NCBI GenBank assembly: GCA_945870575.1
Contig: CAMBSK010000030.1
Coordinates: forward strand, 1-31,713
Source: Bordetella parapertussis
GTDB taxonomy: Bacteria > Pseudomonadota > Gammaproteobacteria > Burkholderiales > Burkholderiaceae_C
DNA length: 31,713 nt
Reading direction: 5' to 3'
Shown one piece after another: positions 24,140 through 31,024 of the stretch. A model generated the notes under the pieces. The model saw only the letters and a list, made by a program, of their open reading frames with translations. It was not told the DNA's origin and made no database searches. The position numbers and the translations under genes were made by a program. Every line of letters starts with the position of its first letter. Position 1 is the stretch's first letter.

Positions 24140-24598
24140 TCAGTGCAACTCGGCAATCAACTCAATTTCCACGCAAGCGCCCAGCGGTAACTGGGCCACG
24201 CCGAAGGCGCTGCGCGCGTGTGCGCCGGCCTCGCCCAATATATATACCAGCAGTTCGCTGCAACCGTTGGTGACCAGATGGTGTTCGTTATAGGTGCTGC
24301 TTGAATTCACCAGGCTTAGCACTTTGACAATGCGTTTCACCCGGTTGAGGTCGCCGCCGCAAGCGGCTTGTAGACTGCCCAACAAATCAATGGCGATGGA
24401 CTCAGCGGCTTGTTTACCGGTCTCGGTGTCCATATTGGTTCCGAGTTGACCTACCCAGGGTTTGCCGTCTTTTTTGGCGATATGTCCGCTGATAAACACC
24501 AGATTACCCGTTTGCACATAGGGCACATACGCGGCGGCAGGCGCAGCGACAGGCGGAAGTTGTATGTTTTTGGCTTGCAGGCGTTGGTCTATGGTCAT
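24140..24598 (-). CDS. RidA-family (YjgF/YER057c/UK114) protein
   Basis: 152 residues, longer than the 128-residue archetype and matching the second RidA subgroup. It has the N-terminal RLQAKNIQLPPVAAPAAAYVPYVQTGNLVFISGHI, a GDLNRVKRIVKVLSLVNSSSTYNEHH segment and the C-terminal GEAGAHARSAFGVAQLPLGACVEIELIAEL. The Arg of HARSA aligns with the substrate-binding Arg105 of RidA. Archetypal RidA hydrolyses reactive enamine/imine intermediates; activity and substrate of this subgroup are uncertain. The AGGG of the leader lies 8 nt before the ATG. It diverges from the Lys/Ala-rich protein gene across 142 bp. Confidence 0.88.
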   Translation of the reverse strand: MTIDQRLQAKNIQLPPVAAPAAAYVPYVQTGNLVFISGHIAKKDGKPWVGQLGTNMDTETGKQAAESIAIDLLGSLQAACGGDLNRVKRIVKVLSLVNSSSTYNEHHLVTNGCSELLVYILGEAGAHARSAFGVAQLPLGACVEIELIAELH

Positions 24599-24642
24599 GG
24601 TGTTTCCCTGTAAAGAATAAAAAAGTGTGCGCTTTGAGCGTT

Positions 24643-24659
24643 GCAGACCGTTTGTCTGC
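24643..24659. promoter_or_regulatory. Small hairpin between ridA and the Lys/Ala-rich protein gene
   Basis: GCAGAC and GTCTGC are separated by five bases in the 142-bp divergent intergenic region. It could be an operator shared by both genes. There is no U-tract, so it is not a terminator. A GATACAT/TATAAG region at about 24710-24720 may be the -10 of the plus-strand gene. Confidence 0.25.
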
Positions 24660-24740
24660 GGTGCCAGCTATTTTGCACTTGCCGGGTTCAAGTATTGGCC
24701 GAACAATCCGATACATATAAGCCGCCAAATCAAACACACC

Positions 24741-26009
24741 ATGCATTACTTTTTTTTCATATCTTCATTTCGCCGCCTGTTGCCGCGTATCTGCGCTTTG
24801 GGCTTGTGTTGCAGCGCACTGCTGAGCGCGCATGCCGCCAGCAACGATGTCGATGAAGAAGGACGCTTAATTGCTGCGCCTGATGAAACCGACTTGGTCG
24901 AGCGCGGTTATTTGTTTTATCCGCAACGCGTGATGCCGAAAAACCCGAAGGATAAGCGTCGCCAAGCTGCCCCGACTGCCAATGCTCAGCCCGTCGCGGG
25001 TAAAGCCGGTCCGGCATTGGTTGCTGAGCAAGTGGCTGCCACTCAAACTGAGCAGGGCGAGCAGGGTGCTGTACCCGTGACCGCTACCACCGCCAAGCCT
25101 GGTGATGCGCAGGATTCGCATGTCGTCACTTCACAAACACTGCCACCTGTGATTGTGAAATCGACTGATCCTTATGCAAAAGGATTCGACAAGCCCGTGG
25201 CTGGCTCTGTCATCGTTCAACCGCTAGAGCGGGTCAAAGCTGTCAAACTGCCAGACCACGCAGCGAACCCGCACGCGTCTGACAAAAGCGGGCATGCCTC
25301 TGAGGAGGAAAACAAACCTGTATTGAGTAAAGCCGAACAGGCCAAACTTGATCGTGCCAAGGCGGCAGAGGCCAGGGCCGAGAAGATGAAGGAAGAGCAG
25401 GCCAAAGCTGAATTGGCCCGGGCCGATCGTTTGAAACGAGCACAGATCAGAGCTGAACTGGCCAAGGAAGAGCAAGCCAAAGCCGCGCAGGCGAGAGCCG
25501 AGAAGTTGAAAGAAGCACAAGCCAAGGCCGAACTAGCCAAGGCCGAGCGCGCCAAAGCCGCGCAAGCCAAAGCCGAGAAGTTGAAAGAAGAGCAGGCCAG
25601 AGCCGAGTTGGCGCGTGCCGAACGGGCCAAGGCCACGGCGCAAGCCAAGGCGTTGAAGGCGCAGGAGGAATTGGCCAAGGCTGAAAAATTGTTCGAGGAA
25701 CTCTCCAAGTTCGACAAGGCCAAAGCCGAAGCGCCCAAAGAAGAACAAGCCAAAGAAGAGGCTGGCAAAGACGAGCATGCCAAGCCAGAGCCTGCAAAAG
25801 CAGAGCCAGCAAAAGCCGAAGCTGCCAAGCCAGAGCCCGCCACGGAGGCTCACGCTAAGGACGAGCACAGCAAAGACGAGCATGCCAAGGATGACCATGC
25901 CAAAGCAGAGCCTGTTAAGAGTACACACGCTGCCCCGGCACAAAGCTCAGCCGGTCAAAAGTTGCTGCTTCAAACCCAGGAAAGCCGCTTGTTGACTGCC
26001 GCCCAATAA
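24741..26009 (+). CDS. Exported Lys/Ala/Glu-rich repeat protein, TolA-like helical
   Basis: 422 residues. A signal peptide with a long hydrophobic core (RRLLPRICALGLCCSALLSAHA, cleavage likely near 32-33) precedes an acidic region with DETDLVERGYLFYPQRVMPKNPKDKRR. From about 195 to 345 the sequence is a heptad-like Ala/Lys/Glu helix built partly from 25-residue repeats, which should form a long single helix or coiled coil. The tail (345-395) is made of DEHAK- and EPAKA-type repeats. I recognise no family; the composition resembles the TolA helical domain, but no TolA C-terminal domain or membrane anchor is present. The ATG at 24741 fits the signal peptide; upstream in-frame codons do not. No terminator is seen before the next gene, 48 bp away, so the two may be cotranscribed. 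Confidence 0.72.
   Translation: MHYFFFISSFRRLLPRICALGLCCSALLSAHAASNDVDEEGRLIAAPDETDLVERGYLFYPQRVMPKNPKDKRRQAAPTANAQPVAGKAGPALVAEQVAATQTEQGEQGAVPVTATTAKPGDAQDSHVVTSQTLPPVIVKSTDPYAKGFDKPVAGSVIVQPLERVKAVKLPDHAANPHASDKSGHASEEENKPVLSKAEQAKLDRAKAAEARAEKMKEEQAKAELARADRLKRAQIRAELAKEEQAKAAQARAEKLKEAQAKAELAKAERAKAAQAKAEKLKEEQARAELARAERAKATAQAKALKAQEELAKAEKLFEELSKFDKAKAEAPKEEQAKEEAGKDEHAKPEPAKAEPAKAEAAKPEPATEAHAKDEHSKDEHAKDDHAKAEPVKSTHAAPAQSSAGQKLLLQTQESRLLTAAQ
25356..25625 (+). repeat. 75-bp coding repeats (25-residue units) in the Lys/Ala-rich protein
   Basis: Three near-identical 25-residue units: residues 206-230 (25356-25430), 246-270 (25476-25550) and 271-295 (25551-25625). The last two are directly in tandem; a 15-residue linker separates the first. 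The consensus unit begins AKAAQAKAEKLKEEQ and continues with AKAELARAER. Confidence 0.85.
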
Positions 26010-26057
26010 GCGCCTGATGCGTATCAAGTTGCCCTGATTGCTGCCGATTTCTTATTT

Positions 26058-26492
26058 ATGTCCGCCTTCTCCGTCACGTTTCGTTGTTTGCTTCTTAGCC
26101 TGTGCCTGCTGGCAGGTGCCGGTGCTGCCGGTGCCGAATGGGCTGAGTTGTTGAAAGACGAGGAAATCACTTACGTCTGGGACAAAGACTCGGTGCGCGC
26201 CGTGCATGTGAGCCGAATTGCCTGGACCATGACCAACAACCCGGCCAAAGGTGTGAAAGCGCCTAACGGCGAGGAATACCAGTCTTCCATGGCGCGCTGG
26301 CGCATCAATTGCAAAACCGATTCTTTTATTAAATTGTCGGAAAGTTATTACGCCAAGCTCGACGGTAAAGGCCGTGAAGTGGCTTTTTACGAAGCAGCCG
26401 ATTGGCGACCGCGCGACGCAGCCATCCGTCCCGGCTCTTACCTGTCACTGTTGAAAAAACAGATTTGCACTAGCGCTGACGCTGCCTCTTAG
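26058..26492 (+). CDS. Exported protein resembling surface-adhesin E family
   Basis: 144 residues. A signal peptide (CLLLSLCLLAGAGAAGA) is followed by EWAELLKDEEITYVWDKDSVRAVHV, a pattern close to the start of the surface-adhesin protein E family (Trp near the mature N-terminus, then Tyr-x-Asp-x-x-Ser-hydrophobic-Arg). The middle RWRINCKTDSFIKLSESYYAKLDGKG and the final Cys suggest one disulfide (Cys in RINCK with the QICTS Cys). Haemophilus protein E binds host plasma proteins, but environmental betaproteobacterial relatives have no known ligand, so only a periplasmic or surface small beta-domain protein is inferred. It is flanked by the repeat protein upstream and comEC downstream on the same strand. 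Confidence 0.6.
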   Translation: MSAFSVTFRCLLLSLCLLAGAGAAGAEWAELLKDEEITYVWDKDSVRAVHVSRIAWTMTNNPAKGVKAPNGEEYQSSMARWRINCKTDSFIKLSESYYAKLDGKGREVAFYEAADWRPRDAAIRPGSYLSLLKKQICTSADAAS

Positions 26493-26546
26493 TAACTACA
26501 GTGTTTGTCTGCCAGGCCTTATGTTGCCAGGCAAGAAAGGACACTG

Positions 26547-28997
26547 TTGCTTCATCTCAGCGGCCCAGCGCCCTGGCTGTTGGCCTGGTTGGCCGGTACC
26601 GCAGTTCAATTGTTTCAACCCGTGCTTTGGTCTGCATCGGCTTATGCGTTGACGGTTTTGGGCGGTTGGTTGATCTGCATGCTTTGTCGTTGGGTTGCGC
26701 GACGCATTTCTTCTGCACGGTCTCACGCCTTGGTACTTTTGCGTTTTTGCGCTGCCTTGTGCGCAGGCGGCGCATTGGCGTTTGCGCTCACGGGTGCGCG
26801 AGCCTTGTGGTTTTCGCAGGATGCGTTGGATCCGGCGCTAGAAGGTGTGGACTTGCAAGTCACCGGCGTCGTGTCCAGCATGCCGCAGTGGCACAGCGAC
26901 GGTGTGCGTTTCGGGTTTCAGGTGGAGCAGGCGCAGCGCATTGCAGATCAGCAGAGCGTGCAACTGCCCAGGCAACTCAGCATTGGCTGGTACAGCAGCA
27001 ACTACGACGGTGAACCACGGGCTTTGCCTGACATCAAAGCAGGGGAGCGCTGGCAACTACCGCTGCGCTTGAAACGCCCGCACGGCCTGGTCAATCCAGG
27101 CGGTTTTGATGCAGAGTTGTGGTTGTGGGAGCAAGGCGTGCATGCCACAGGCCATGTGCGTGAGAGTGCAGCGGCGGGTAGTTTGAAACGCTTGCAAAGC
27201 ACTTGGCAATTTCCCATAGAGCAATGGCGGCAGCACACACGCAGCAAGATTGTGCAAACCTTGAAAGAGCCGCGTTTCAGCGGACAGACCGCGGCCTTGC
27301 TGCTAGGCGACCAAGCTGGCATCAGCCAGCGCGATTGGGATATTTTTCGCATCACCGGCATTGCGCACTTAATGAGCATCTCTGGCTTACACATCACCTT
27401 GTGGGCCTGGGCGGCGCGTTGGCTGGTGTCACGCGTTTGGCGTTACAGCGATGTCTGGGGCAGGTCGTGGTGTCTGGTGTATCCGGCGTCGCTGGCAGCG
27501 TTATGGGGCGGCGTGTTGTTCGCGCTGGTATACGCCTTATTCAGCGGTTGGGGCGTGCCGGCGCAGCGTACCGTCATCATGTTGATGGCGGCTTGCTGGC
27601 TGCGTGTGAACACATTGCGTTGGCCCTTGCTCGAGCAATGGTTGCTGGCCGCTGTGGTGGTGAGTGTGTGGGACCCGTGGGCTTTGTTGCAAGCCGGTTT
27701 CTGGTTGAGCTTTGTGGCGGTGGGTATGTTGTTTCTCATGCCGGCTTCTCAGTTACCGGCTATGTCAACCGAGCCGGTGGCGAAGCAATGGTGGACAAAG
27801 CTGTTCGATGCATTGCGCCACTTACTGCGCGAACAAGGCTTCATGACACTGGGGCTGGCGCCGCTCACGCTGTTGTTGTTTCAACAGGTCAGTATCGTCG
27901 GCTTGCTGGTGAATTTGTATGCGATTCCCTGGGTCACGTTTGTGGTGACGCCGCTGGCGTTTGCCGGTGTGCTGTGGTCGCCACTGTGGCAGTTGTGCAG
28001 CCAGAGTTTGCAATTGTTGATGGTCACACTCGAACCGCTGCAAGGCCTGCCCTGGGCTGTGTGGCAAAGCGCTGCGCCGCCTTGGTGGTTGGCGCTCATA
28101 GGCATAGCGGGCGGCGCGTTGTTCATCAGCCAACGCAAACTGTGGCAGCGCATCACTGGTGCGGCATTGGTGATGCCTGTGTTTTTTTGGCAAGCAGAGC
28201 GACCGCCGCACGGCGTCGCGCAACTGCTGTTTGCCGACATAGGACAGGGCAACGCGGTGTTGGTGCGAACCGCGCAACACAGCTTGTTGTTTGACACCGG
28301 CCCGCGCTTTGGTGTGGACAACGATGCCGGACAACGCGTGCTGCTACCAGTGCTACAAACCATGGACGAACACTTAGACGCACTGGTTCTCAGCCACCAG
28401 GACAGCGACCACACCGGTGGCGCTCTGTCTGTTTACAAACAACAAAAACAAACACAGCTGTGGTCGTCCATCACCGACTCGCATTGGTTGTCGCAGCGTT
28501 TGCCCTTGCAACGCTGTCAGGCCGGGCAAGCATGGGAATGGGATGGCGTGCAGTTTGATTTCATTCATCCGCTGGCTGCCGACTACGACAAAACCATGAG
28601 CCCGAACAATCGCAGTTGTGTGCTTCGCATACGCGCGCAAGCGCACACCGTGCTGCTGACCGCAGACATTGAAGCCATGCAAGAACAGGCGCTGGTGCAA
28701 AGAATGGGTGATGAGTTAAAGGCCGATGTTTTGCTGGTGCCTCACCACGGCAGCAAAACGTCGTCGACCGAAGGATTTATAGACGCGGTGCAACCGCGCT
28801 GGGCGCTGCTGCAACACGGTTACCGCAACCGCTACGGTCACCCCGCGCCCGTGGTGGTGCAACGTTACGCGGCGCGCGGCATACGCATGCTGGACTCACC
28901 GCATTGCGGGGCTATTCATTGGCGCAGTGATGTGCCGGGGCAGGTGTTGTGTCAGAGAGAGTTGGATAAGAGGTATTGGAGGTTTGGGGGACGGTGA
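26547..28997 (+). CDS. comEC: ComEC/Rec2-family DNA-uptake channel
   Basis: About 816 residues. The order is as in the family: an N-terminal hydrophobic region and soluble DUF4131/OB-like domain (to about 200), a Competence channel domain with many helices (LMSISGLHITLWAWAARWL, ALFSGWGVPAQRTVIMLM), and a C-terminal metallo-beta-lactamase domain (FADIGQGNAVLVRTAQHSLLFDTGP, the SHQDSDHTGG metal motif, LLVPHHGSKTSS). It moves single-stranded DNA across the inner membrane in natural transformation; the MBL domain may degrade the other strand. The start is uncertain. TTG at 26547 has AAAGGA at 26536-26541 and gives MLHLSGPAPWLLAWLAG. A TTG at 26505 in frame would add 14 residues without a good ribosome binding site. 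Confidence 0.9.
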   Translation: MLHLSGPAPWLLAWLAGTAVQLFQPVLWSASAYALTVLGGWLICMLCRWVARRISSARSHALVLLRFCAALCAGGALAFALTGARALWFSQDALDPALEGVDLQVTGVVSSMPQWHSDGVRFGFQVEQAQRIADQQSVQLPRQLSIGWYSSNYDGEPRALPDIKAGERWQLPLRLKRPHGLVNPGGFDAELWLWEQGVHATGHVRESAAAGSLKRLQSTWQFPIEQWRQHTRSKIVQTLKEPRFSGQTAALLLGDQAGISQRDWDIFRITGIAHLMSISGLHITLWAWAARWLVSRVWRYSDVWGRSWCLVYPASLAALWGGVLFALVYALFSGWGVPAQRTVIMLMAACWLRVNTLRWPLLEQWLLAAVVVSVWDPWALLQAGFWLSFVAVGMLFLMPASQLPAMSTEPVAKQWWTKLFDALRHLLREQGFMTLGLAPLTLLLFQQVSIVGLLVNLYAIPWVTFVVTPLAFAGVLWSPLWQLCSQSLQLLMVTLEPLQGLPWAVWQSAAPPWWLALIGIAGGALFISQRKLWQRITGAALVMPVFFWQAERPPHGVAQLLFADIGQGNAVLVRTAQHSLLFDTGPRFGVDNDAGQRVLLPVLQTMDEHLDALVLSHQDSDHTGGALSVYKQQKQTQLWSSITDSHWLSQRLPLQRCQAGQAWEWDGVQFDFIHPLAADYDKTMSPNNRSCVLRIRAQAHTVLLTADIEAMQEQALVQRMGDELKADVLLVPHHGSKTSSTEGFIDAVQPRWALLQHGYRNRYGHPAPVVVQRYAARGIRMLDSPHCGAIHWRSDVPGQVLCQRELDKRYWRFGGR

Positions 28998-29034
28998 TTC
29001 GGTTAGATAGATCACTTTTCAAGAGATCAAATAA

Positions 29035-29066
29035 TTGTCCTATGACAATGTAGTGTCATTTTGTCA
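29035..29066 (+). promoter_or_regulatory. Nested inverted repeats before the vapB remnant, probable operator
   Basis: TTGTC-CTAT-GACAA (29035-29048) overlaps ATGACA-ATGTAG-TGTCAT (29042-29059), and a further TTGTCA follows at 29061-29066. The repeats end just before the strong Shine-Dalgarno AGGAGG (29068-29073). VapB antitoxins autorepress through such inverted repeats, so an operator is a sensible reading. Confidence 0.5.
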
Positions 29067-29078
29067 AGGAGGCCAAAA

Positions 29079-29327
29079 ATGAGCATCACAGCCAAAGTTT
29101 TTATAAGTGAATGCAGCCAAGCCATACGCCTGCCCGCCAAGCTCTGTCTGCAATCCAAAGAGGTTCAGTTTGAACAAATCGGCGATACCCTATGGCTGAT
29201 GCCTCAAACTGGGGTCGAGCAAGACATGGGGCAATAGTTGACGGCGTTTTATGCAAACACTGAGCCTTTGCCAGATGATTTTCTAAATGACAGATAGGAC
29301 TTCCCCTTGCAAGAGCGCGATTGGTCA
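29079..29327 (+). pseudogene. VapB-type antitoxin gene broken by two in-frame amber codons; no toxin
   Basis: The frame starts at ATG 29079 (AGGAGG 5 nt upstream) and reads MSITAKVFISECSQAIRLPAK, a degraded version of the AbrB/VapB N-terminus in which NGxSQAVRLP is usual. After 52 codons a TAG (29235-29237) stops it in ...EQDMGQ. The same frame then goes on with LTAFYANTEPLPDDFLNDR, a TAG at 29295-29297, and DFPLQERDWS: the expected C-terminal tail of this antitoxin family. The two ambers look like single changes from TGG (Trp) and GAG (Glu) or GGG (Gly). No VapC PIN-domain gene follows; a terminator and the convergent dctP come next. The 52-residue product could still bind DNA but lacks the toxin-binding tail. 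Confidence 0.8.
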
Positions 29328-29350
29328 AAAGCCAACCCTCAGGTTGGCTT
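29327..29350 (-). terminator. Terminator of the TRAP substrate-binding gene
   Basis: AAGCCAACC and GGTTGGCTT form a perfect 9-bp stem with a CTCA/TGAG loop at 29329-29350. On the minus strand the stem ends in a short T4 run, 23 bp after the stop of dctP. On the plus strand the following T-run is only two bases, so action in that direction is less likely. Confidence 0.7.
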
Positions 29351-29372
29351 CTGTATTCACACTAAAACAATG

Positions 29373-30464
29373 TCAGCCTTTTCTGCCTGACGCCATCAAA
29401 CTGTCAAACGGCATCTCGCAGAGTTGTGACCACAACACGTACTCGTCGCGGAATTTAGACCAAGGCGCATGAATCTTTTTGAACGCCGGGCTGGTATCAA
29501 TCATTTCGGTCATGAATTGCTGCGAGGCTTTATAGCAGGCCTGCAATATCTCAGGCGAGAAACGCTTGAGTTGCGCGCCGTTGCTGATCAGCCGACGCAG
29601 CGCTGCCGGGTTGGTCATGTCGTACTTGGCGGTCGACCATTGGTTGGCCTCGGCAGCTGCCACTTTCAACACCGCTTTGTATTCAGCCGGCAGCGCATTA
29701 AACGCTTTCTGATTGATGAACAGCGACAACGTGGCCGAACCTTCCCACCATCCGGGGTAGTAATAGTATTTCGCCACTTTGTGCAGACTCAGGTGCTCGT
29801 CGTCAGCCGGGCCGACAAACTCGGCGGCGTCGATCACACCTTTTTCCAGCGCGGGGTACAAATCGCCGGGCGGCAGCTGTTGTGCCACCACGCCGATCTT
29901 TGTCAACACTTTACCGGCCAAGCCGCCGACGCGCATCTTCAAACCGTTGAAGTCGGCCACGGTTTTCATTTCCTTGCGGTACCAACCGGCCATTTGCGCG
30001 CCGGTGTTGCCCACGGGTATGGCCATCACGCCGTAATTGGCATAAAACTCGTTCAACAGTTCGATGCCACCGCCCACGTACATCCACGCGTTTTGCGCGC
30101 GTGAATTCATGCCGAAGGGAATGGCGGTGCCAAACCCAAATGCCGGGTCTTTGCCAATGTAGAAATAGCTGGCGCTGTGGCCGGCTTCGATGGTGCCGTT
30201 TTGCACGCCGTCCAGTACTTGCAACGCGGGCAGCAATTCACCGGCGGCGTGCAGCGTGATCTTGAAGCGGCCGTCGGTTAACTCGCTGACGCGCTTGCAC
30301 ATCATGTCGACCGCGCCGACGATGGTGTCTAGCGATTTGGGGTAGCTTGAGGCCAAGCGCCAGCGGATTTCCGGGCGTGAGGATTGCGCGATGGCCGGGG
30401 CGGCGAGGGCGGTGGCCGCGGTTGCGCCCAGGGCGCTGCGGGTGAGAAAGTTTCTGCGTTGCAT
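29373..30464 (-). CDS. dctP: TRAP transporter substrate-binding protein (DctP family), Tat-exported
   Basis: 363 residues from the ATG at 30464, which has AAGGAGA 10 nt upstream. The signal peptide has a twin-arginine start (QRRNFLTRSALGATAATALAAPAIAQ). The mature part shows RWRLASSYPKSLDTIVGAVDMM, NGLKMRVGGLAGKVLTKIGVVAQQLPPGDLYPALEKGVIDAAEFVGP and YYYYPGWWEGSATL, which places it with the FcbT1/TakP-like group. Members bind 2-oxo acids, lactate or related monocarboxylates, with the Arg of KMRVGG pairing with the carboxylate. It catches its ligand in the periplasm for a DctQ/DctM membrane pair, neither of which is near: its downstream neighbour is the decayed antitoxin. A longer frame upstream to 30650 has no family resemblance. 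Confidence 0.92.
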   Translation of the reverse strand: MQRRNFLTRSALGATAATALAAPAIAQSSRPEIRWRLASSYPKSLDTIVGAVDMMCKRVSELTDGRFKITLHAAGELLPALQVLDGVQNGTIEAGHSASYFYIGKDPAFGFGTAIPFGMNSRAQNAWMYVGGGIELLNEFYANYGVMAIPVGNTGAQMAGWYRKEMKTVADFNGLKMRVGGLAGKVLTKIGVVAQQLPPGDLYPALEKGVIDAAEFVGPADDEHLSLHKVAKYYYYPGWWEGSATLSLFINQKAFNALPAEYKAVLKVAAAEANQWSTAKYDMTNPAALRRLISNGAQLKRFSPEILQACYKASQQFMTEMIDTSPAFKKIHAPWSKFRDEYVLWSQLCEMPFDSLMASGRKG

Positions 30465-30784
30465 TGTTTTTGTCTCCTTGTTGAAATGACTGTAATTGAA
30501 TTTGCTAGTGTTGGTTCTTCTTTCAAAAAGAGAGCTAAATAATAATAAGCTGGTCGGGTACCAGGTGCAGTCTATGTTGTTAGGGATGTCTTGACGCAGC
30601 AAACCGTTGAAATTCTCATTGCTGCCCCGTATCCTCGGCCACCTAACCATTAGTATTTTAAAGAAGTACTTATCGGCTAATAATTATATTATAAAATATT
30701 AATTAATGATCTTAAAAAATAATTTTATTACTAGCACAAACTATGCTATTGCAAAATGTTTGTTAATCATTAAAATTATTTGAA
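30465..30784. other. AT-rich intergenic region between dctP and the LuxR-type gene
   Basis: 320 bp without a gene. The left 190 bp hold the dctP leader. From about 30650 the DNA is strongly AT-rich and contains many short A/T runs and TAGCA-CAAACTA-TGCTA (30732-30748), a small inverted repeat just ahead of the candidate promoter of the LuxR-type gene. No RNA gene or coding frame was seen. Confidence 0.6.
30749..30776 (+). promoter_or_regulatory. Candidate promoter of the LuxR-type gene
   Basis: TTGCAA (30749-30754) and TAAAAT (30771-30776) are 16 bp apart. Transcription would begin close to 30783-30785, at the ATG itself, giving a leaderless or nearly leaderless mRNA. This fits the absence of a Shine-Dalgarno sequence. 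In such AT-rich DNA chance matches are common. Confidence 0.35.
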
Positions 30785-31024
30785 ATGAAGAATTTTATAG
30801 ATTCACTATCAAAACAAGAAAAAAAAATCTTGACATTCATTCTATCGGGGTATGGAAATAAAGAAATATCAAACTTGACCAACTTAAGTCCACATACTGT
30901 TGGTACACATATAAGGCATATTTTTTTAAAAATGAATGTGCACTCAAGAGCTCAGTTGCGAGCCGCCGTTAATCACACCCCTTACGACTACTCTTCCTTA
31001 GAATCAAGAGCCAGTACAGGGTAA
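30785..31024 (+). CDS. Stand-alone LuxR/GerE-type helix-turn-helix protein
   Basis: 79 residues made almost only of the GerE fold: LSKQEKKILTFILSGYGNKEISN, LTNLSPHTVGTHIRHIFLKMNVHSRAQLRAAV (8-62). The conserved residues are there: the early Glu, Gly of the turn, NKEI, TV-H-I and K-V-R. It lacks the N-terminal receiver, autoinducer or PAS domain of full-length LuxR proteins. Single-domain members exist, such as GerE itself (74 residues), so it need not be a fragment. No ribosome binding site is seen before the ATG. Codon use is AT-rich, unlike most of the window. Its last 37 bp overlap the end of the convergent protease gene. The regulated target is unknown. Confidence 0.8.
   Translation: MKNFIDSLSKQEKKILTFILSGYGNKEISNLTNLSPHTVGTHIRHIFLKMNVHSRAQLRAAVNHTPYDYSSLESRASTG

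Noticed and set aside
25217..25843. Long Ser/Ala-rich frame on the minus strand inside the Lys/Ala-rich protein gene
   Set aside because: It is the antisense reflection of repetitive GCC/AAG codons; no start signals or family features.
27203..28294. 363-codon open frame inside comEC in another frame
   Set aside because: A by-product of GC-rich codon use in comEC; no recognisable domain, and comEC itself is unmistakable.
30465..30650. N-terminal extension of the TRAP binding protein up to 30650
   Set aside because: The extension has no family resemblance and would hide the twin-arginine signal; AAGGAGA just before 30464 supports the shorter start.
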